From contig CAMDDG010000004.1 in NCBI GenBank assembly GCA_945890895.1, forward strand, positions 1 to 64,000: a stretch of DNA of 64,000 nucleotides, in the 5' to 3' direction. This DNA is from Chitinophaga pinensis. Lineage in GTDB: Bacteria; Bacteroidota; Bacteroidia; NS11-12g; UBA955. Position numbers and translations under genes: made by a program. This document shows, piece after piece, positions 49,406 through 59,060 of this stretch. The notes beneath the pieces were generated by a model, which saw only the letters and a program-made list of their open reading frames with translations, searched no databases and had not been told where the DNA came from. The stretch's first letter is position 1. Each line of letters opens with the position of its first letter.

Positions 49406-50641
49406 TTATTGAGCTGTTAACGGTTTATTTTTAAAAAGCAATGCAAATGCAATAGCTACAAGCAAAGAATATCCGGCAAAACTTAGCCATATAGATTGCC
49501 AATCCATGGTGCCTTGAGCATCTTGGAAATAGTGTTCAATTACAAATCCACTTACAACACTTCCTAATACAGCACCAACTCCGTTCACCATCATGGTAAA
49601 CACTCCTTGTGCACTGGAGCGAATCCCTTCGGATGTATTTTGCTCAACAAATAGCGAACCAGAGATATTGAAAAAATCGAATGCCATCCCATAAATAATA
49701 CACGACAAAACTATCATCCACAAACCATCACCTGGATTTCCGAATGCAAATAATCCAAATCGCAGAACCCAAGCAATCATACTAATTAGCATGACCTGTT
49801 TGATACCGAATCGTTTCATGAAAAAAGGAATGGCTAAAATAAAGAGTGTTTCTGAGATTTGTGAAATACTCATAATCATGGCAGGATATTTCACTACCAA
49901 AGAATGTGCGTAATTGGGGTTCTTATCGAATACATGCAGAAATACATCACCGTACGCATTGGTTAATTGCAATGCAGCGCCCAAAAGCATGGAGAAAATA
50001 AAGAAAATACTGAATTGATAATCTTTAAACAATTTAAACGCATCCAATCCTAAGTTATTCATCCAGCCTTTTTCGGTTTTAATTTTACCTGCAGGTGGAC
50101 AATCGGGTAGGGTAAATGAGAAGATCCCCAAGAGTATGGAAACCGCGCTTCCAATAAAGAACTGATTCGCGGAAGCTTCGTTATGAGTTAAACTTACCGT
50201 CCAAAGCGCTGCTATAAATCCCACGGTACCCCAAACACGAACTCTAGGAAACGTTCGCACGATGTCATAACCTTCTTTAGATAAAATATGATAGCATACG
50301 GTCGCAGATATAGAAATTGTGGGCATGTAAAAGAACATAGTTATTAAAATTCTCCAAAACATATCAGCTGGTGTGGCAGCAGAAGGAATAAAATATAAGC
50401 CGATACCTCCGAGAAAATGCAAAATTCCGTATAATTTTTGTGCTGATAAATATCTATCTGCAATGATTCCCATGATGGCCGGCATAATTAAAGCTCCGAT
50501 TCCCATGGTTGAGAAAATGACTCCATAATCTTGAGGTCCCCATTTTTTTGTTTCAAACCAAAATGTACCAATAGTTATGAGCCAAGATCCCCAAATAAAA
50601 AATTGGAGAAAACTCAACAAAGTCAGTCGAAATCGAATCAT
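49406..50641 (-). CDS. MFS nucleoside:H+ symporter-like permease
   Basis: 12-TM, FLQFFIWGSWLITIGTFWF N-terminus (NupG-like). Confidence 0.85.
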   Translation of the reverse strand: MIRFRLTLLSFLQFFIWGSWLITIGTFWFETKKWGPQDYGVIFSTMGIGALIMPAIMGIIADRYLSAQKLYGILHFLGGIGLYFIPSAATPADMFWRILITMFFYMPTISISATVCYHILSKEGYDIVRTFPRVRVWGTVGFIAALWTVSLTHNEASANQFFIGSAVSILLGIFSFTLPDCPPAGKIKTEKGWMNNLGLDAFKLFKDYQFSIFFIFSMLLGAALQLTNAYGDVFLHVFDKNPNYAHSLVVKYPAMIMSISQISETLFILAIPFFMKRFGIKQVMLISMIAWVLRFGLFAFGNPGDGLWMIVLSCIIYGMAFDFFNISGSLFVEQNTSEGIRSSAQGVFTMMVNGVGAVLGSVVSGFVIEHYFQDAQGTMDWQSIWLSFAGYSLLVAIAFALLFKNKPLTAQ

Positions 50642-50696
50642 TCTTTAATGATAATTAATAAAAATAAATTTAAAATTGGCGCAATTTAATGCCAAT

Positions 50697-51284
50697 TCAG
50701 GAATTGGGAGCTAAAATATGTTCCACTCCATCAATCAGAGCATGAATGATTTTGATGTGAATTTCTTGAGCTCGATCTGCGAATTCAGAATGGGGAGCAC
50801 GTATTTCTAAATCACATAGATCTTTAATCTTACCGCCGTCTTTACCGGTTAGGCAAATGGTAATCATGCCCAATTCCCGCGCTGTATTTAATGCGTTTAT
50901 TACATTTGCGCTGTTTCCGCTGGTTGAAATTCCGAGTAAGACATCACCGGATTTTCCATGGGCTTCTACAAAGCGACTGAAAATAAAGTCGAAACCGTAA
51001 TCATTTCCAACACAAGAAATATGGCTGGCATCGCTGATAGCAATTGCAGGGAGCGCTTTTCGGTTGTTTCTGTATCTTCCGGTAAGTTCTTCTGCAAAGT
51101 GCATTGCATCGCAATGGCTTCCTCCATTTCCGCAAGAAATTACCTTACCTCCTTGTTTAAAGGCTGTAGCTAAGATTTGGACCGCTTGGTCTATTTTATT
51201 AAAATTTTCCTCATTATTTATGAAGGCTTCAAGCGTGTTTTGTGCTTGAATAAAGTGTGATTTAGCCGAAAAAGGAGTGCTCAT
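50697..51284 (-). CDS. gmhA: Sedoheptulose-7-phosphate isomerase
   Basis: SIS domain: [35 protein letters not shown]. Confidence 0.92.
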   Translation of the reverse strand: MSTPFSAKSHFIQAQNTLEAFINNEENFNKIDQAVQILATAFKQGGKVISCGNGGSHCDAMHFAEELTGRYRNNRKALPAIAISDASHISCVGNDYGFDFIFSRFVEAHGKSGDVLLGISTSGNSANVINALNTARELGMITICLTGKDGGKIKDLCDLEIRAPHSEFADRAQEIHIKIIHALIDGVEHILAPNS

Positions 51285-51289
51285 GGGAA

Positions 51290-53407
51290 TTATTTTTTGT
51301 AGTTGGACTTACCCTCTTCCAAGAATTTCACAAAAGGCTCAACTTGGAACTGGAAGTAATCAGCACCGTATGCGGGTTGCAATAATTGCTCGTTTCCATC
51401 GATAAGGCAATACAACGGTTGGGTTGTTTTACCGTAATAAACCTCTTGTAATTCTGCATTTTTATCGCCTAGGGTTGTGATAACCTTTTGAGTTCTTTGG
51501 CTTTTAAATTGTTCGTTTGAAGGAAGTTTTATTTTCTTATCATCAACATACAGTGAAACCACGATGTAATCTTCTTTTAACATTTTTAAAACTTTTGGAT
51601 CCGACCAAACCTTTTCTTCCATTTTACGACAATTTACACATCCATGTCCAGTAAAATCAATAAACAACGGCTTGCCTTGTTCACGAGCGCAGGCTAAAGC
51701 TTCATCGTAATCGAAATAAGAGGCGATTCCGTGGGGTGTGTGTAGTTGATCCGAATATTTAGGAGTGCGACAAATTCCTGCTTCTGATTCTGCCGAGCGA
51801 TCCAATCTAAAATCTTGTGTGCTCATAGGCGGAAGGTAGCCAGCAAGTGCTTTCAATGGTGCTCCAAACATACCGGGAATCATATATACTACGAAAGCAA
51901 AAACGGCAATAACTGATCCTAAACGCATGATGCCAATTTTGGGATTGGGGGTATCGTGGTCGAATTGTATTTTACCCAGTAAATACATCCCCAGAAGAGA
52001 AAATAAAACGATCCAAATTGCTAAGTAAACTTCACGATCTAAAATACCCCAATGGTAGGTTTGGTCAGGAATACTCAAGAATTTTAATGCAAATGCCAAT
52101 TCCACAAATCCCAATACAACTTTAACGCTATTCAACCAGCCGCCACTTTTGGGCATGCTGTTTAACCAACCTGGAAACAAAGCCAATAAACCAAATGGAA
52201 GTGCAAAAGCCAATGAAAATCCAAACATTCCGATCACTGGACGCATTGCTCCACCATGAACCGCTTCCACCAAAACCGTACCCACAATAGGCCCCGTACA
52301 ACTGAATGATACCAAAGCAATGGTCATTGCCATGAAAATGGCACCCGTCATTCCACCTTTATCCGCTTGTTTATCCACTTTATTCACCAACCAAGAGGGT
52401 AAAGTGATTTCAAATGCTCCAAAGAAACTTGCGGCAAACACAACAAAAATCACCGTGAAAAAGATATTGGGAATCCAATGCGTGCTTAGCCAATTAGCAG
52501 CGTTAGCTCCAAAGGCAAATGCAACAATGGTCCCTAAAATGGTGTATAGTCCAATTAATGAAATAGCAAAAGTGAACGAATCTCTTAATGCCGCGGAACG
52601 GGATTTATTTCGTATAAAGAACGAAACCGTCATAGGAATCATTGGGAAAACACATGGAGTCAACAAGGCGGTTAATCCACTTAAAAAAGCCAAAATGAAC
52701 AAAGTCATCATGCCTTCTTCTTTTTCTTGGGCTTTTTGTCCTTGAAATTGTTTGATTTCTTTAATTCCGCCTTCGCGCTTATATTCAGGGGTGTAATCGC
52801 CCGACATTGCAGGGGCATAATTCGGTGCAATTTGAGAATCAGAAGTAGTTTCCACTACCGTAGTTTCGGTTGAACTGCTTGAGTTTTCAGGTGAAGCAGG
52901 AGCAGCAATAGCTTCCCCCGAAACCGTTAATGCTGGGAATTGTAAAGGCTGGTCTTTGATGTTTTCGCAACCCGATTCATTGCAAATTTGACCATTGAAA
53001 ATGACTTTTATGGTCGAAATACTTTTTAATACTTTTATTTTTTGACGAAATTCTCCTTTTTTGTCGAACTCACCGGTAGAGCAATTCCAAATTTCCGTTT
53101 CCTTTACCATGTGGTCGCCAATGCCGTAGAATTTACCTACCAGGGTATATTCGTTGGAAGGCGTGAAGTCCAATGTGGCACGGATTGGACCATCGTATTC
53201 CGGACAGTCGCTTTTTTCAGAGTAGACATGAAATCCAGGTGCAATGTCGAATTTTACTACCAATTCAATTACATCGCCCGTTTTGACCCCGGCAGTTTTG
53301 CTGTACGATGTAGTGAATTTGGGTTTTGGGAATCCCGCAGCTTGTGCCGTATTTGATATCCACGCAAATAGCGTTAGAAGAATAGGAATGAAAACTCTGA
53401 AACTCAT
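51290..53407 (-). CDS. dsbD: Thiol:disulfide interchange protein DsbD-like
   Basis: N-terminal DsbD domain, 8-TM core [17 protein letters not shown]-terminal [13 protein letters not shown]. Confidence 0.93.
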   Translation of the reverse strand: MSFRVFIPILLTLFAWISNTAQAAGFPKPKFTTSYSKTAGVKTGDVIELVVKFDIAPGFHVYSEKSDCPEYDGPIRATLDFTPSNEYTLVGKFYGIGDHMVKETEIWNCSTGEFDKKGEFRQKIKVLKSISTIKVIFNGQICNESGCENIKDQPLQFPALTVSGEAIAAPASPENSSSSTETTVVETTSDSQIAPNYAPAMSGDYTPEYKREGGIKEIKQFQGQKAQEKEEGMMTLFILAFLSGLTALLTPCVFPMIPMTVSFFIRNKSRSAALRDSFTFAISLIGLYTILGTIVAFAFGANAANWLSTHWIPNIFFTVIFVVFAASFFGAFEITLPSWLVNKVDKQADKGGMTGAIFMAMTIALVSFSCTGPIVGTVLVEAVHGGAMRPVIGMFGFSLAFALPFGLLALFPGWLNSMPKSGGWLNSVKVVLGFVELAFALKFLSIPDQTYHWGILDREVYLAIWIVLFSLLGMYLLGKIQFDHDTPNPKIGIMRLGSVIAVFAFVVYMIPGMFGAPLKALAGYLPPMSTQDFRLDRSAESEAGICRTPKYSDQLHTPHGIASYFDYDEALACAREQGKPLFIDFTGHGCVNCRKMEEKVWSDPKVLKMLKEDYIVVSLYVDDKKIKLPSNEQFKSQRTQKVITTLGDKNAELQEVYYGKTTQPLYCLIDGNEQLLQPAYGADYFQFQVEPFVKFLEEGKSNYKK
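52913..52923 (+). repeat. ATCCCCCGAAAA motif site 14 (variant)
   Basis: TTCCCCCGAAA in dsbD linker, antisense. Confidence 0.8.
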
Positions 53408-53413
53408 AAAATA

Positions 53414-53421
53414 CAAAATTA
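53414..53421 (-). promoter_or_regulatory. -7 box TAATTTTG, 6 nt upstream of dsbD ATG
   Basis: CAAAATTA on + strand. Confidence 0.55.
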
Positions 53422-53501
53422 CGGGTTATTCCCTATGTGTGAAAAACAATTTCGATTAATATATTCAGGAATCTGTTAGGTTTGAGACTTATATCACATT
53501 C

Positions 53502-54836
53502 ATGAAATTAAGGTTACACGGGCTCATTTGTTTTTTTGGGATTTTGTTTTCGGGGGATGTTTATTCTCAGGAGTCTAAATCAATGACTACCAAGCAATAC
53601 ATTGATTCGTTCAAAGAAATTGCGATGGATGAAATGCGGGCTTACGGTGTACCAGCGAGTATTACTTTAGGTCAAGGAATTTTGGAGAGCGCTTCTGGAA
53701 ATTCTAAACTTTCCAAGGAATGCAATAACCATTTTGGGATAAAGTGTCGAAAAAATTGGAATGGTGCATTTTGTTTGGCCGATGATGATGCAAAAGATGA
53801 GTGCTTTAGAGGCTATGAAAACGCACGTCAAAGCTACAGAGATCACTCCTTATTTCTTAAAGAAAGCACCAGATATGCAGCTTTATTTGAACTGGATCCA
53901 ACCGATTATGTGGGATGGGCCAATGGCTTGCGTGAAGCCGGTTATGCTACAAATCCAGCGTACGGAAGTATTTTGTCAAAGCTAATCGCAAAATATCGGT
54001 TGACTTTATACGACAGTATCGTGATTTTGGGATCTGATTTTTTTGAATCCGGTAATTCTCGACGCATAGAAATGAATGGACTTCCTGCTGTTGCCGCAAA
54101 TCAAGGAGCAAGCGTTCAATCCATTGCAAAAGAAAATCAATTGGCGGAATGGCAAGTGGTAAAATTCAATGATTTAGACAAAGAGCATGTAATTAACCCC
54201 GGCGAAATCCTGTATTTACGTCCCAAAAGAAAAACAGCACCCGAGCAAGTTCACATCATTAAAAGAGGGGAATCCATGCATGATGTTTCACAACTTTACG
54301 CTGTAAAATTAAAATCATTGCAAAAATTAAATCGATTGGAGCCGGGTCAAGAACCACAAATCGGAGAAGAAATTTATTTGCAAGAAAAACGTCCAGCTCC
54401 CCCTAAGGTAATTACTGGAACGGTTCCTATGTCGACAGCAACTTCCGTGATGAAACAAACAAAAGGGAAACCGCAATTGGATGAAAATACCCATGAAGTT
54501 CAACCGGGAGAAACCATTGAAAGCATTGCAGCATTGTACAAAACCTCGGTGCTAAATTTGGTAAGGTGGAACGATTTGGAATACGCTCAGGTTCAACCTG
54601 GACAATTGTTAATTTTGTCGCCGGGATTGAAATCATCCATAGCTGTTAGAAGTGTGGCAGAATCCAACACGGAATTAAAGAAAACACCGACCGTACCGGA
54701 ATTTCATTTTGTAAAACCCGGTGAAACGTTGTTTGCAATCAGCCGATTGTACAATATGCAAGTTGACGAATTAAAGCGAATTAATTCGTTAAACAACAAT
54801 GCAATACGCGCTGGTCAGAAGTTAAAGTTGAAGTAA
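53502..54836 (+). CDS. Glucosaminidase-domain peptidoglycan hydrolase with LysM repeats
   Basis: ITLGQGILESASGNSKLSKECNNHFGIKC; LysM repeats. Confidence 0.92.
   Translation: MKLRLHGLICFFGILFSGDVYSQESKSMTTKQYIDSFKEIAMDEMRAYGVPASITLGQGILESASGNSKLSKECNNHFGIKCRKNWNGAFCLADDDAKDECFRGYENARQSYRDHSLFLKESTRYAALFELDPTDYVGWANGLREAGYATNPAYGSILSKLIAKYRLTLYDSIVILGSDFFESGNSRRIEMNGLPAVAANQGASVQSIAKENQLAEWQVVKFNDLDKEHVINPGEILYLRPKRKTAPEQVHIIKRGESMHDVSQLYAVKLKSLQKLNRLEPGQEPQIGEEIYLQEKRPAPPKVITGTVPMSTATSVMKQTKGKPQLDENTHEVQPGETIESIAALYKTSVLNLVRWNDLEYAQVQPGQLLILSPGLKSSIAVRSVAESNTELKKTPTVPEFHFVKPGETLFAISRLYNMQVDELKRINSLNNNAIRAGQKLKLK
53548..53558 (-). repeat. ATCCCCCGAAAA motif site 15
   Basis: TTTCGGGGGAT in LysM protein signal peptide. 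Confidence 0.9.
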
Positions 54837-56081
54837 ATAGTGATTAGCCGAACCGCTATTCTGTTCCAACACAATTCGTCCTTCAACTCCTAATGCAGTC
54901 GTATCTTCTGGTTGGTAAATACTTAATAATTGCAAGTTTTCTGTGGCTTTAACATTGAAGCCTAAAGTGTCCAATTCGGCCATTAACGGTACAAATTTGT
55001 TTTCTTTATTATCAAAAACACAACGGAAATGAATGGCTGAATTTTGCATTATATTCACCCGAACTTTATGGTTAGACAACGCTGCAAAAATGCTTTGCAA
55101 ACTTTCTTCGGCAATAAAATTGAAATCTCGGGTAGAAATTTCCAGCAATATTTGATTTTGTTTTAGTATTCGACAAGGTACTTGAATGGTTACGCCATTT
55201 TCTGAAACTTTGGTACCATTTTCATCGGGATGAATGAATGATTTTACAAACAATGGAATTCCTGCATGTTTTAAAGGCTGTATGGTTTTAGGGTGAATTA
55301 CCGAAGCACCGTAATAAGCCAACTCAATTGCGTCGTTGTAAGTTAACTCGGAAATTAGTTGACTATCTGGGAATTTTTTGGGATCGGCATTCATCACCCC
55401 CGCAACGTCCTTCCAAATGGTAACACTTTCAGCTTGTAATAACTTTCCAAAAATGGCGGCGCTATAATCTGAACCTTCACGACCTAAAGTTGTGGTTTCT
55501 CCTTTAAATCCCTTACCCATGAATCCTTGGGTAATAATTAAGTTGCGCGAAGAAAGCGGTTTAAGACGGTTTTGAACTACTCGATTGGTTTCTTCCCACT
55601 GCACGTTCGCATCGCGATATCGAGAATCCGTTAAAATAAAATTTCGTGCATCTAACCATTGATTTCGGGTATTTTGACTGAGCAAATACGCACTAACAAT
55701 TCGGGTTGAAATCAATTCACCGAAAGTTACAATTTGATCGTATAGAAAATCATAGTCGTCCTGAAGATTTTCATTGTCAACCAAACATTCTAATTCCAAA
55801 AATAGATTTTCAACTTCATTCAGCCATATTTCACCATTGTTAGGAAATAGGTCGTTGGTAATATTTTGGTGATAACTGCGAATTTCCTCGATGTAATCTT
55901 TCAGTTCTTTTTTTCCATGAAAACAAGCGTCCACCACTTTTTCCAAAGCATTGGTTGTTTTGCCCATAGCACTTATAACCACCAATACTTCGCCATCTCC
56001 ATAATGGGAAATAATGTGTGCTACATTCTTTACTCCGTTCGCATCTTTAACCGATGCACCACCGAATTTAAATATTTTCAT
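54822..56081 (-). CDS. lysC: Aspartate kinase
   Basis: MKIFKFGGASVKDANGVKNV, TTLGREGSDYSAAIF. Confidence 0.93.
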   Translation of the reverse strand: MKIFKFGGASVKDANGVKNVAHIISHYGDGEVLVVISAMGKTTNALEKVVDACFHGKKELKDYIEEIRSYHQNITNDLFPNNGEIWLNEVENLFLELECLVDNENLQDDYDFLYDQIVTFGELISTRIVSAYLLSQNTRNQWLDARNFILTDSRYRDANVQWEETNRVVQNRLKPLSSRNLIITQGFMGKGFKGETTTLGREGSDYSAAIFGKLLQAESVTIWKDVAGVMNADPKKFPDSQLISELTYNDAIELAYYGASVIHPKTIQPLKHAGIPLFVKSFIHPDENGTKVSENGVTIQVPCRILKQNQILLEISTRDFNFIAEESLQSIFAALSNHKVRVNIMQNSAIHFRCVFDNKENKFVPLMAELDTLGFNVKATENLQLLSIYQPEDTTALGVEGRIVLEQNSGSANHYLLQL

Positions 56082-56112
56082 GAATCGTTTTACTAAATAT
56101 ATGGATGAATTC

Positions 56113-56148
56113 AGTGGATTTCTTGACTGCAATTACTATAAATCCACT
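56113..56148. promoter_or_regulatory. Inverted repeat AGTGGATTT-N18-AAATCCACT between lysC and fbp
   Basis: 9-bp perfect arms in divergent intergenic region. Confidence 0.5.
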
Positions 56149-56196
56149 AAATTTTAGTTGATTTGCAAAATAAATACTTAAATCCCTAAAAACCCT

Positions 56197-57225
56197 ATGC
56201 CATATTCACAAATTATTACCTTAGAACAATTCATAGTTGACCAACAGTCATTGTATAAAGATGCTGGTGGATCGTTGTCGCGAATTTTCCGATCGTTGGA
56301 ATTAGCAGCTAAGGTGGTAAATAGAGATGTTCGCAAAGCAGGATTGGTAGACATTTTGGGAAATCACGGTGCTACCAATACCCATGGTGAAGAACAAAAG
56401 AAGCTAGATGTTATTGCCAATGATGTGTTTATAGCGGCTTTGTCGAAAAGCGGTGAAGTCAGCATTGTTATTTCTGAAGAAAACGATGAACCCGTTTTTG
56501 TAGAAGGTTGTGAAGAAGAGAAATACATTGTAGCTATCGATCCTTTGGATGGTTCAAGTAATATCGATGTGAATGCAAGTATCGGTACCATTTTTAGTAT
56601 CTATCGCCGAAATGCGGCAAATAAAGTTGCTTCACTGGCCGACTGCATGCAAAAAGGGAAACACCAAGTAGCTGCAGGTTATATCATTTATGGTAGTTCA
56701 ACCATGTTGGTGTACACTACCGGATTGGGTGTAAATGGATTTACACTCGATGATAGTATCCAAGAATTTTGCTTGTCGCATCCCAAAATCCAAATTCCAT
56801 CTCAAGGCAAAGTTTTCTCAATTAATGAAGGAAATTATGCAGATTTTCCTGAAGGAGTTCAAGAATACGTACAATATTGCAAAGCGAAAGATAAAGAAAC
56901 CAATCGCCCTTATGGTGCCCGTTATATTGGAAGCTTAATTGCTGATTTTCACCGCAATTTATTAAAAGGTGGAATTTTCATCTATCCCCCAACGGAAAAA
57001 ACTCCCAATGGGAAGTTGCGTTTGATGTATGAATGCAATCCGATGTCGTTTATTGTTGAACAAGCAGGTGGGAAATCAAGCACCGGTAAAATGCGTGTTT
57101 TGGATGTATTGCCCGAAGATTTACATCAACGTGTTCCTTTGTTTATTGGTTCTGCGGAAATGGTGGATATGGCAGTTTCTATGCTGAATAATGCCGGTGA
57201 ATTGGTAGCCGCCGACGCCAGATAG
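56197..57225 (+). CDS. fbp: Class 1 fructose-1,6-bisphosphatase
   Basis: AIDPLDGSSNIDVNASIGTIFSIY; ARYIGSLIADFHR. Confidence 0.97.
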   Translation: MPYSQIITLEQFIVDQQSLYKDAGGSLSRIFRSLELAAKVVNRDVRKAGLVDILGNHGATNTHGEEQKKLDVIANDVFIAALSKSGEVSIVISEENDEPVFVEGCEEEKYIVAIDPLDGSSNIDVNASIGTIFSIYRRNAANKVASLADCMQKGKHQVAAGYIIYGSSTMLVYTTGLGVNGFTLDDSIQEFCLSHPKIQIPSQGKVFSINEGNYADFPEGVQEYVQYCKAKDKETNRPYGARYIGSLIADFHRNLLKGGIFIYPPTEKTPNGKLRLMYECNPMSFIVEQAGGKSSTGKMRVLDVLPEDLHQRVPLFIGSAEMVDMAVSMLNNAGELVAADAR

Positions 57226-57227
57226 CA

Positions 57228-57839
57228 CTAGTTCTCATTCAGCTCATCGATAATATACAAAGATTTAAGGGATTTTTCTGGGAACGCTAAGGCTTTTAAA
57301 TGATCAATCATCCGATTGAGTCGATACCTTCGCTCATCCCTGTGGATTTTTTCTCGGGGGATGTCTAACAGTTCAGGTGGAAGCGCATATCCAAGTACCT
57401 GACATAAATCGCGAATAAATTCCATTGGAAGATTCGCAAGTTGATTGGAATGGTGTAGTTTTTGAAATGAAATTTGAATAACGATGTACAAATCTTCATC
57501 GTGGGCCGCTTCATTATTAATGCACAAACTCAATAATTCTATATAAAAGTATCGAATTTGTTGAATGTAAATACCATTCGCGCTTATATCCGTATGTGAG
57601 ATTAAATCCGGAGGAATTGAAATTTCTTTTATGTGACATAATCCGCCTCCTTCTTTGGGTTTGAATACAATTTCGACAAATTGACCCAATTGGTAATAAG
57701 CGTTTTTTGCTTTGTTTTTTTGAATTCCACGAACTAAAAAAGGAACCAACCCAGCGTGTTGTGTAAAGATTTGAACTACAATCGAATTATCGGTGTAAGG
57801 AATCCGTTTTAATACAACACCCCGGGTTTTTAGATCCAT
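57228..57839 (-). CDS. recO: DNA repair protein RecO
   Basis: GVVLKRIPYTDNSIVVQIFTQHAGLVPFLVRG. Confidence 0.88.
   Translation of the reverse strand: MDLKTRGVVLKRIPYTDNSIVVQIFTQHAGLVPFLVRGIQKNKAKNAYYQLGQFVEIVFKPKEGGGLCHIKEISIPPDLISHTDISANGIYIQQIRYFYIELLSLCINNEAAHDEDLYIVIQISFQKLHHSNQLANLPMEFIRDLCQVLGYALPPELLDIPREKIHRDERRYRLNRMIDHLKALAFPEKSLKSLYIIDELNEN
57352..57362 (-). repeat. ATCCCCCGAAAA motif site 16 (variant)
   Basis: TCTCGGGGGAT in recO. Confidence 0.75.
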
Positions 57840-57885
57840 GAAATGGTTTTTTATGGGATTGCAGGAAGACTATCTCCCCCAATGA

Positions 57886-59046
57886 TCAATCTACCCAGTC
57901 TGCAATGAATAAATTGGTATCGCGATTTCCACCGTTGTTTCTGTTGGATGAAAAAATTAATTTTTTACCATCTGGTGAAAACATGGGAAATGCGTTGAAG
58001 ATACTGTTATTCGTAATACGCTCTAATTTTTTACCATTCGTGCCAATCGTATACAACTGAAAATCGTATCCTCTTTCGGAATGATGGTTGGAAGAAAAAA
58101 TGATTTTTTTGCCCTTAGGATGGAAAAATGGTGCCCAATTGGCCTTACCTAACTTGGTAATTTGTTTTAAATTCGACCCGTCAACGTTGACCGTGTAGAT
58201 TTCCATGTTCGTTGGAGCAACCAAATTTTTGGATAAGTAATCCTTATATACTTTGATTTCTTCTTCTGTTTTAGGACGAGAAGCTCTAAATACAAGCTTC
58301 TTGCTATCGGGAGAGAAAAATGCTCCGCCGTCATATCCCAAACCGTTGGTAATTTGTCGGGGATTGCTTCCATCAATATTCATAATCCACAATTCCAAAT
58401 CACCACTACGAGTACTGGTAAATACAATGGATTTACCATCGGGAGACACAGTAGCTTCTGCATCATAACCCGGTGAATTGGTTAGTTGTTTAACTATATT
58501 GCCATTCAAATCACTCACAAAAATGTCGAAATCAGCATAAATAGGCCACAAATAAGCGCCTTTGGTTTCTGGCGCTGGAGGACAATCTTTACCACCTAAA
58601 TGAGTGCTGGCATAAACAATAGTTGAATCGCCAGGCATAAAATAAGAACAGGTTGTTCTGCCTAATCCGGTTGAAACCATTGGAGGTTGAAATTCAGGAG
58701 AACCCATTTGAGCTAAAGGAGTGGTGAAAATCTGATCGCATTGCACTCCCCATTTTTTATTATTACTTTGAAATACAATTTTTTGATTGTCGAAACTGAA
58801 ATATGCCTCAGCATTATCCCCACCAAATGTCAACTGCTTTAAATTTTTCAAGTGCTTTTCAGGTTGAGGAACAGCATTCTCTTGAGGCCGACCGGGATTT
58901 TTGGGGTCATTCGGATGTTGTTGCGCTCCTGCAGGTACACCATGAGAATGGCCATGACCGTGATCGTGTCCTTGATGGTTTTGTGCGAAACTAATATTGG
59001 CTTGAAATAGGCCAATGGAAAATAATAGGGCAGCAGAAATTTTCAT
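57886..59046 (-). CDS. TolB/PD40 beta-propeller protein with His-rich N-terminus
   Basis: Repeats SPDGKSIVFTSTRSGDLELW; N-terminal NHQGHDHGHGHSHG. Confidence 0.85.
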   Translation of the reverse strand: MKISAALLFSIGLFQANISFAQNHQGHDHGHGHSHGVPAGAQQHPNDPKNPGRPQENAVPQPEKHLKNLKQLTFGGDNAEAYFSFDNQKIVFQSNNKKWGVQCDQIFTTPLAQMGSPEFQPPMVSTGLGRTTCSYFMPGDSTIVYASTHLGGKDCPPAPETKGAYLWPIYADFDIFVSDLNGNIVKQLTNSPGYDAEATVSPDGKSIVFTSTRSGDLELWIMNIDGSNPRQITNGLGYDGGAFFSPDSKKLVFRASRPKTEEEIKVYKDYLSKNLVAPTNMEIYTVNVDGSNLKQITKLGKANWAPFFHPKGKKIIFSSNHHSERGYDFQLYTIGTNGKKLERITNNSIFNAFPMFSPDGKKLIFSSNRNNGGNRDTNLFIADWVD

Positions 59047-59060
59047 ATTTGTGACTAAAA

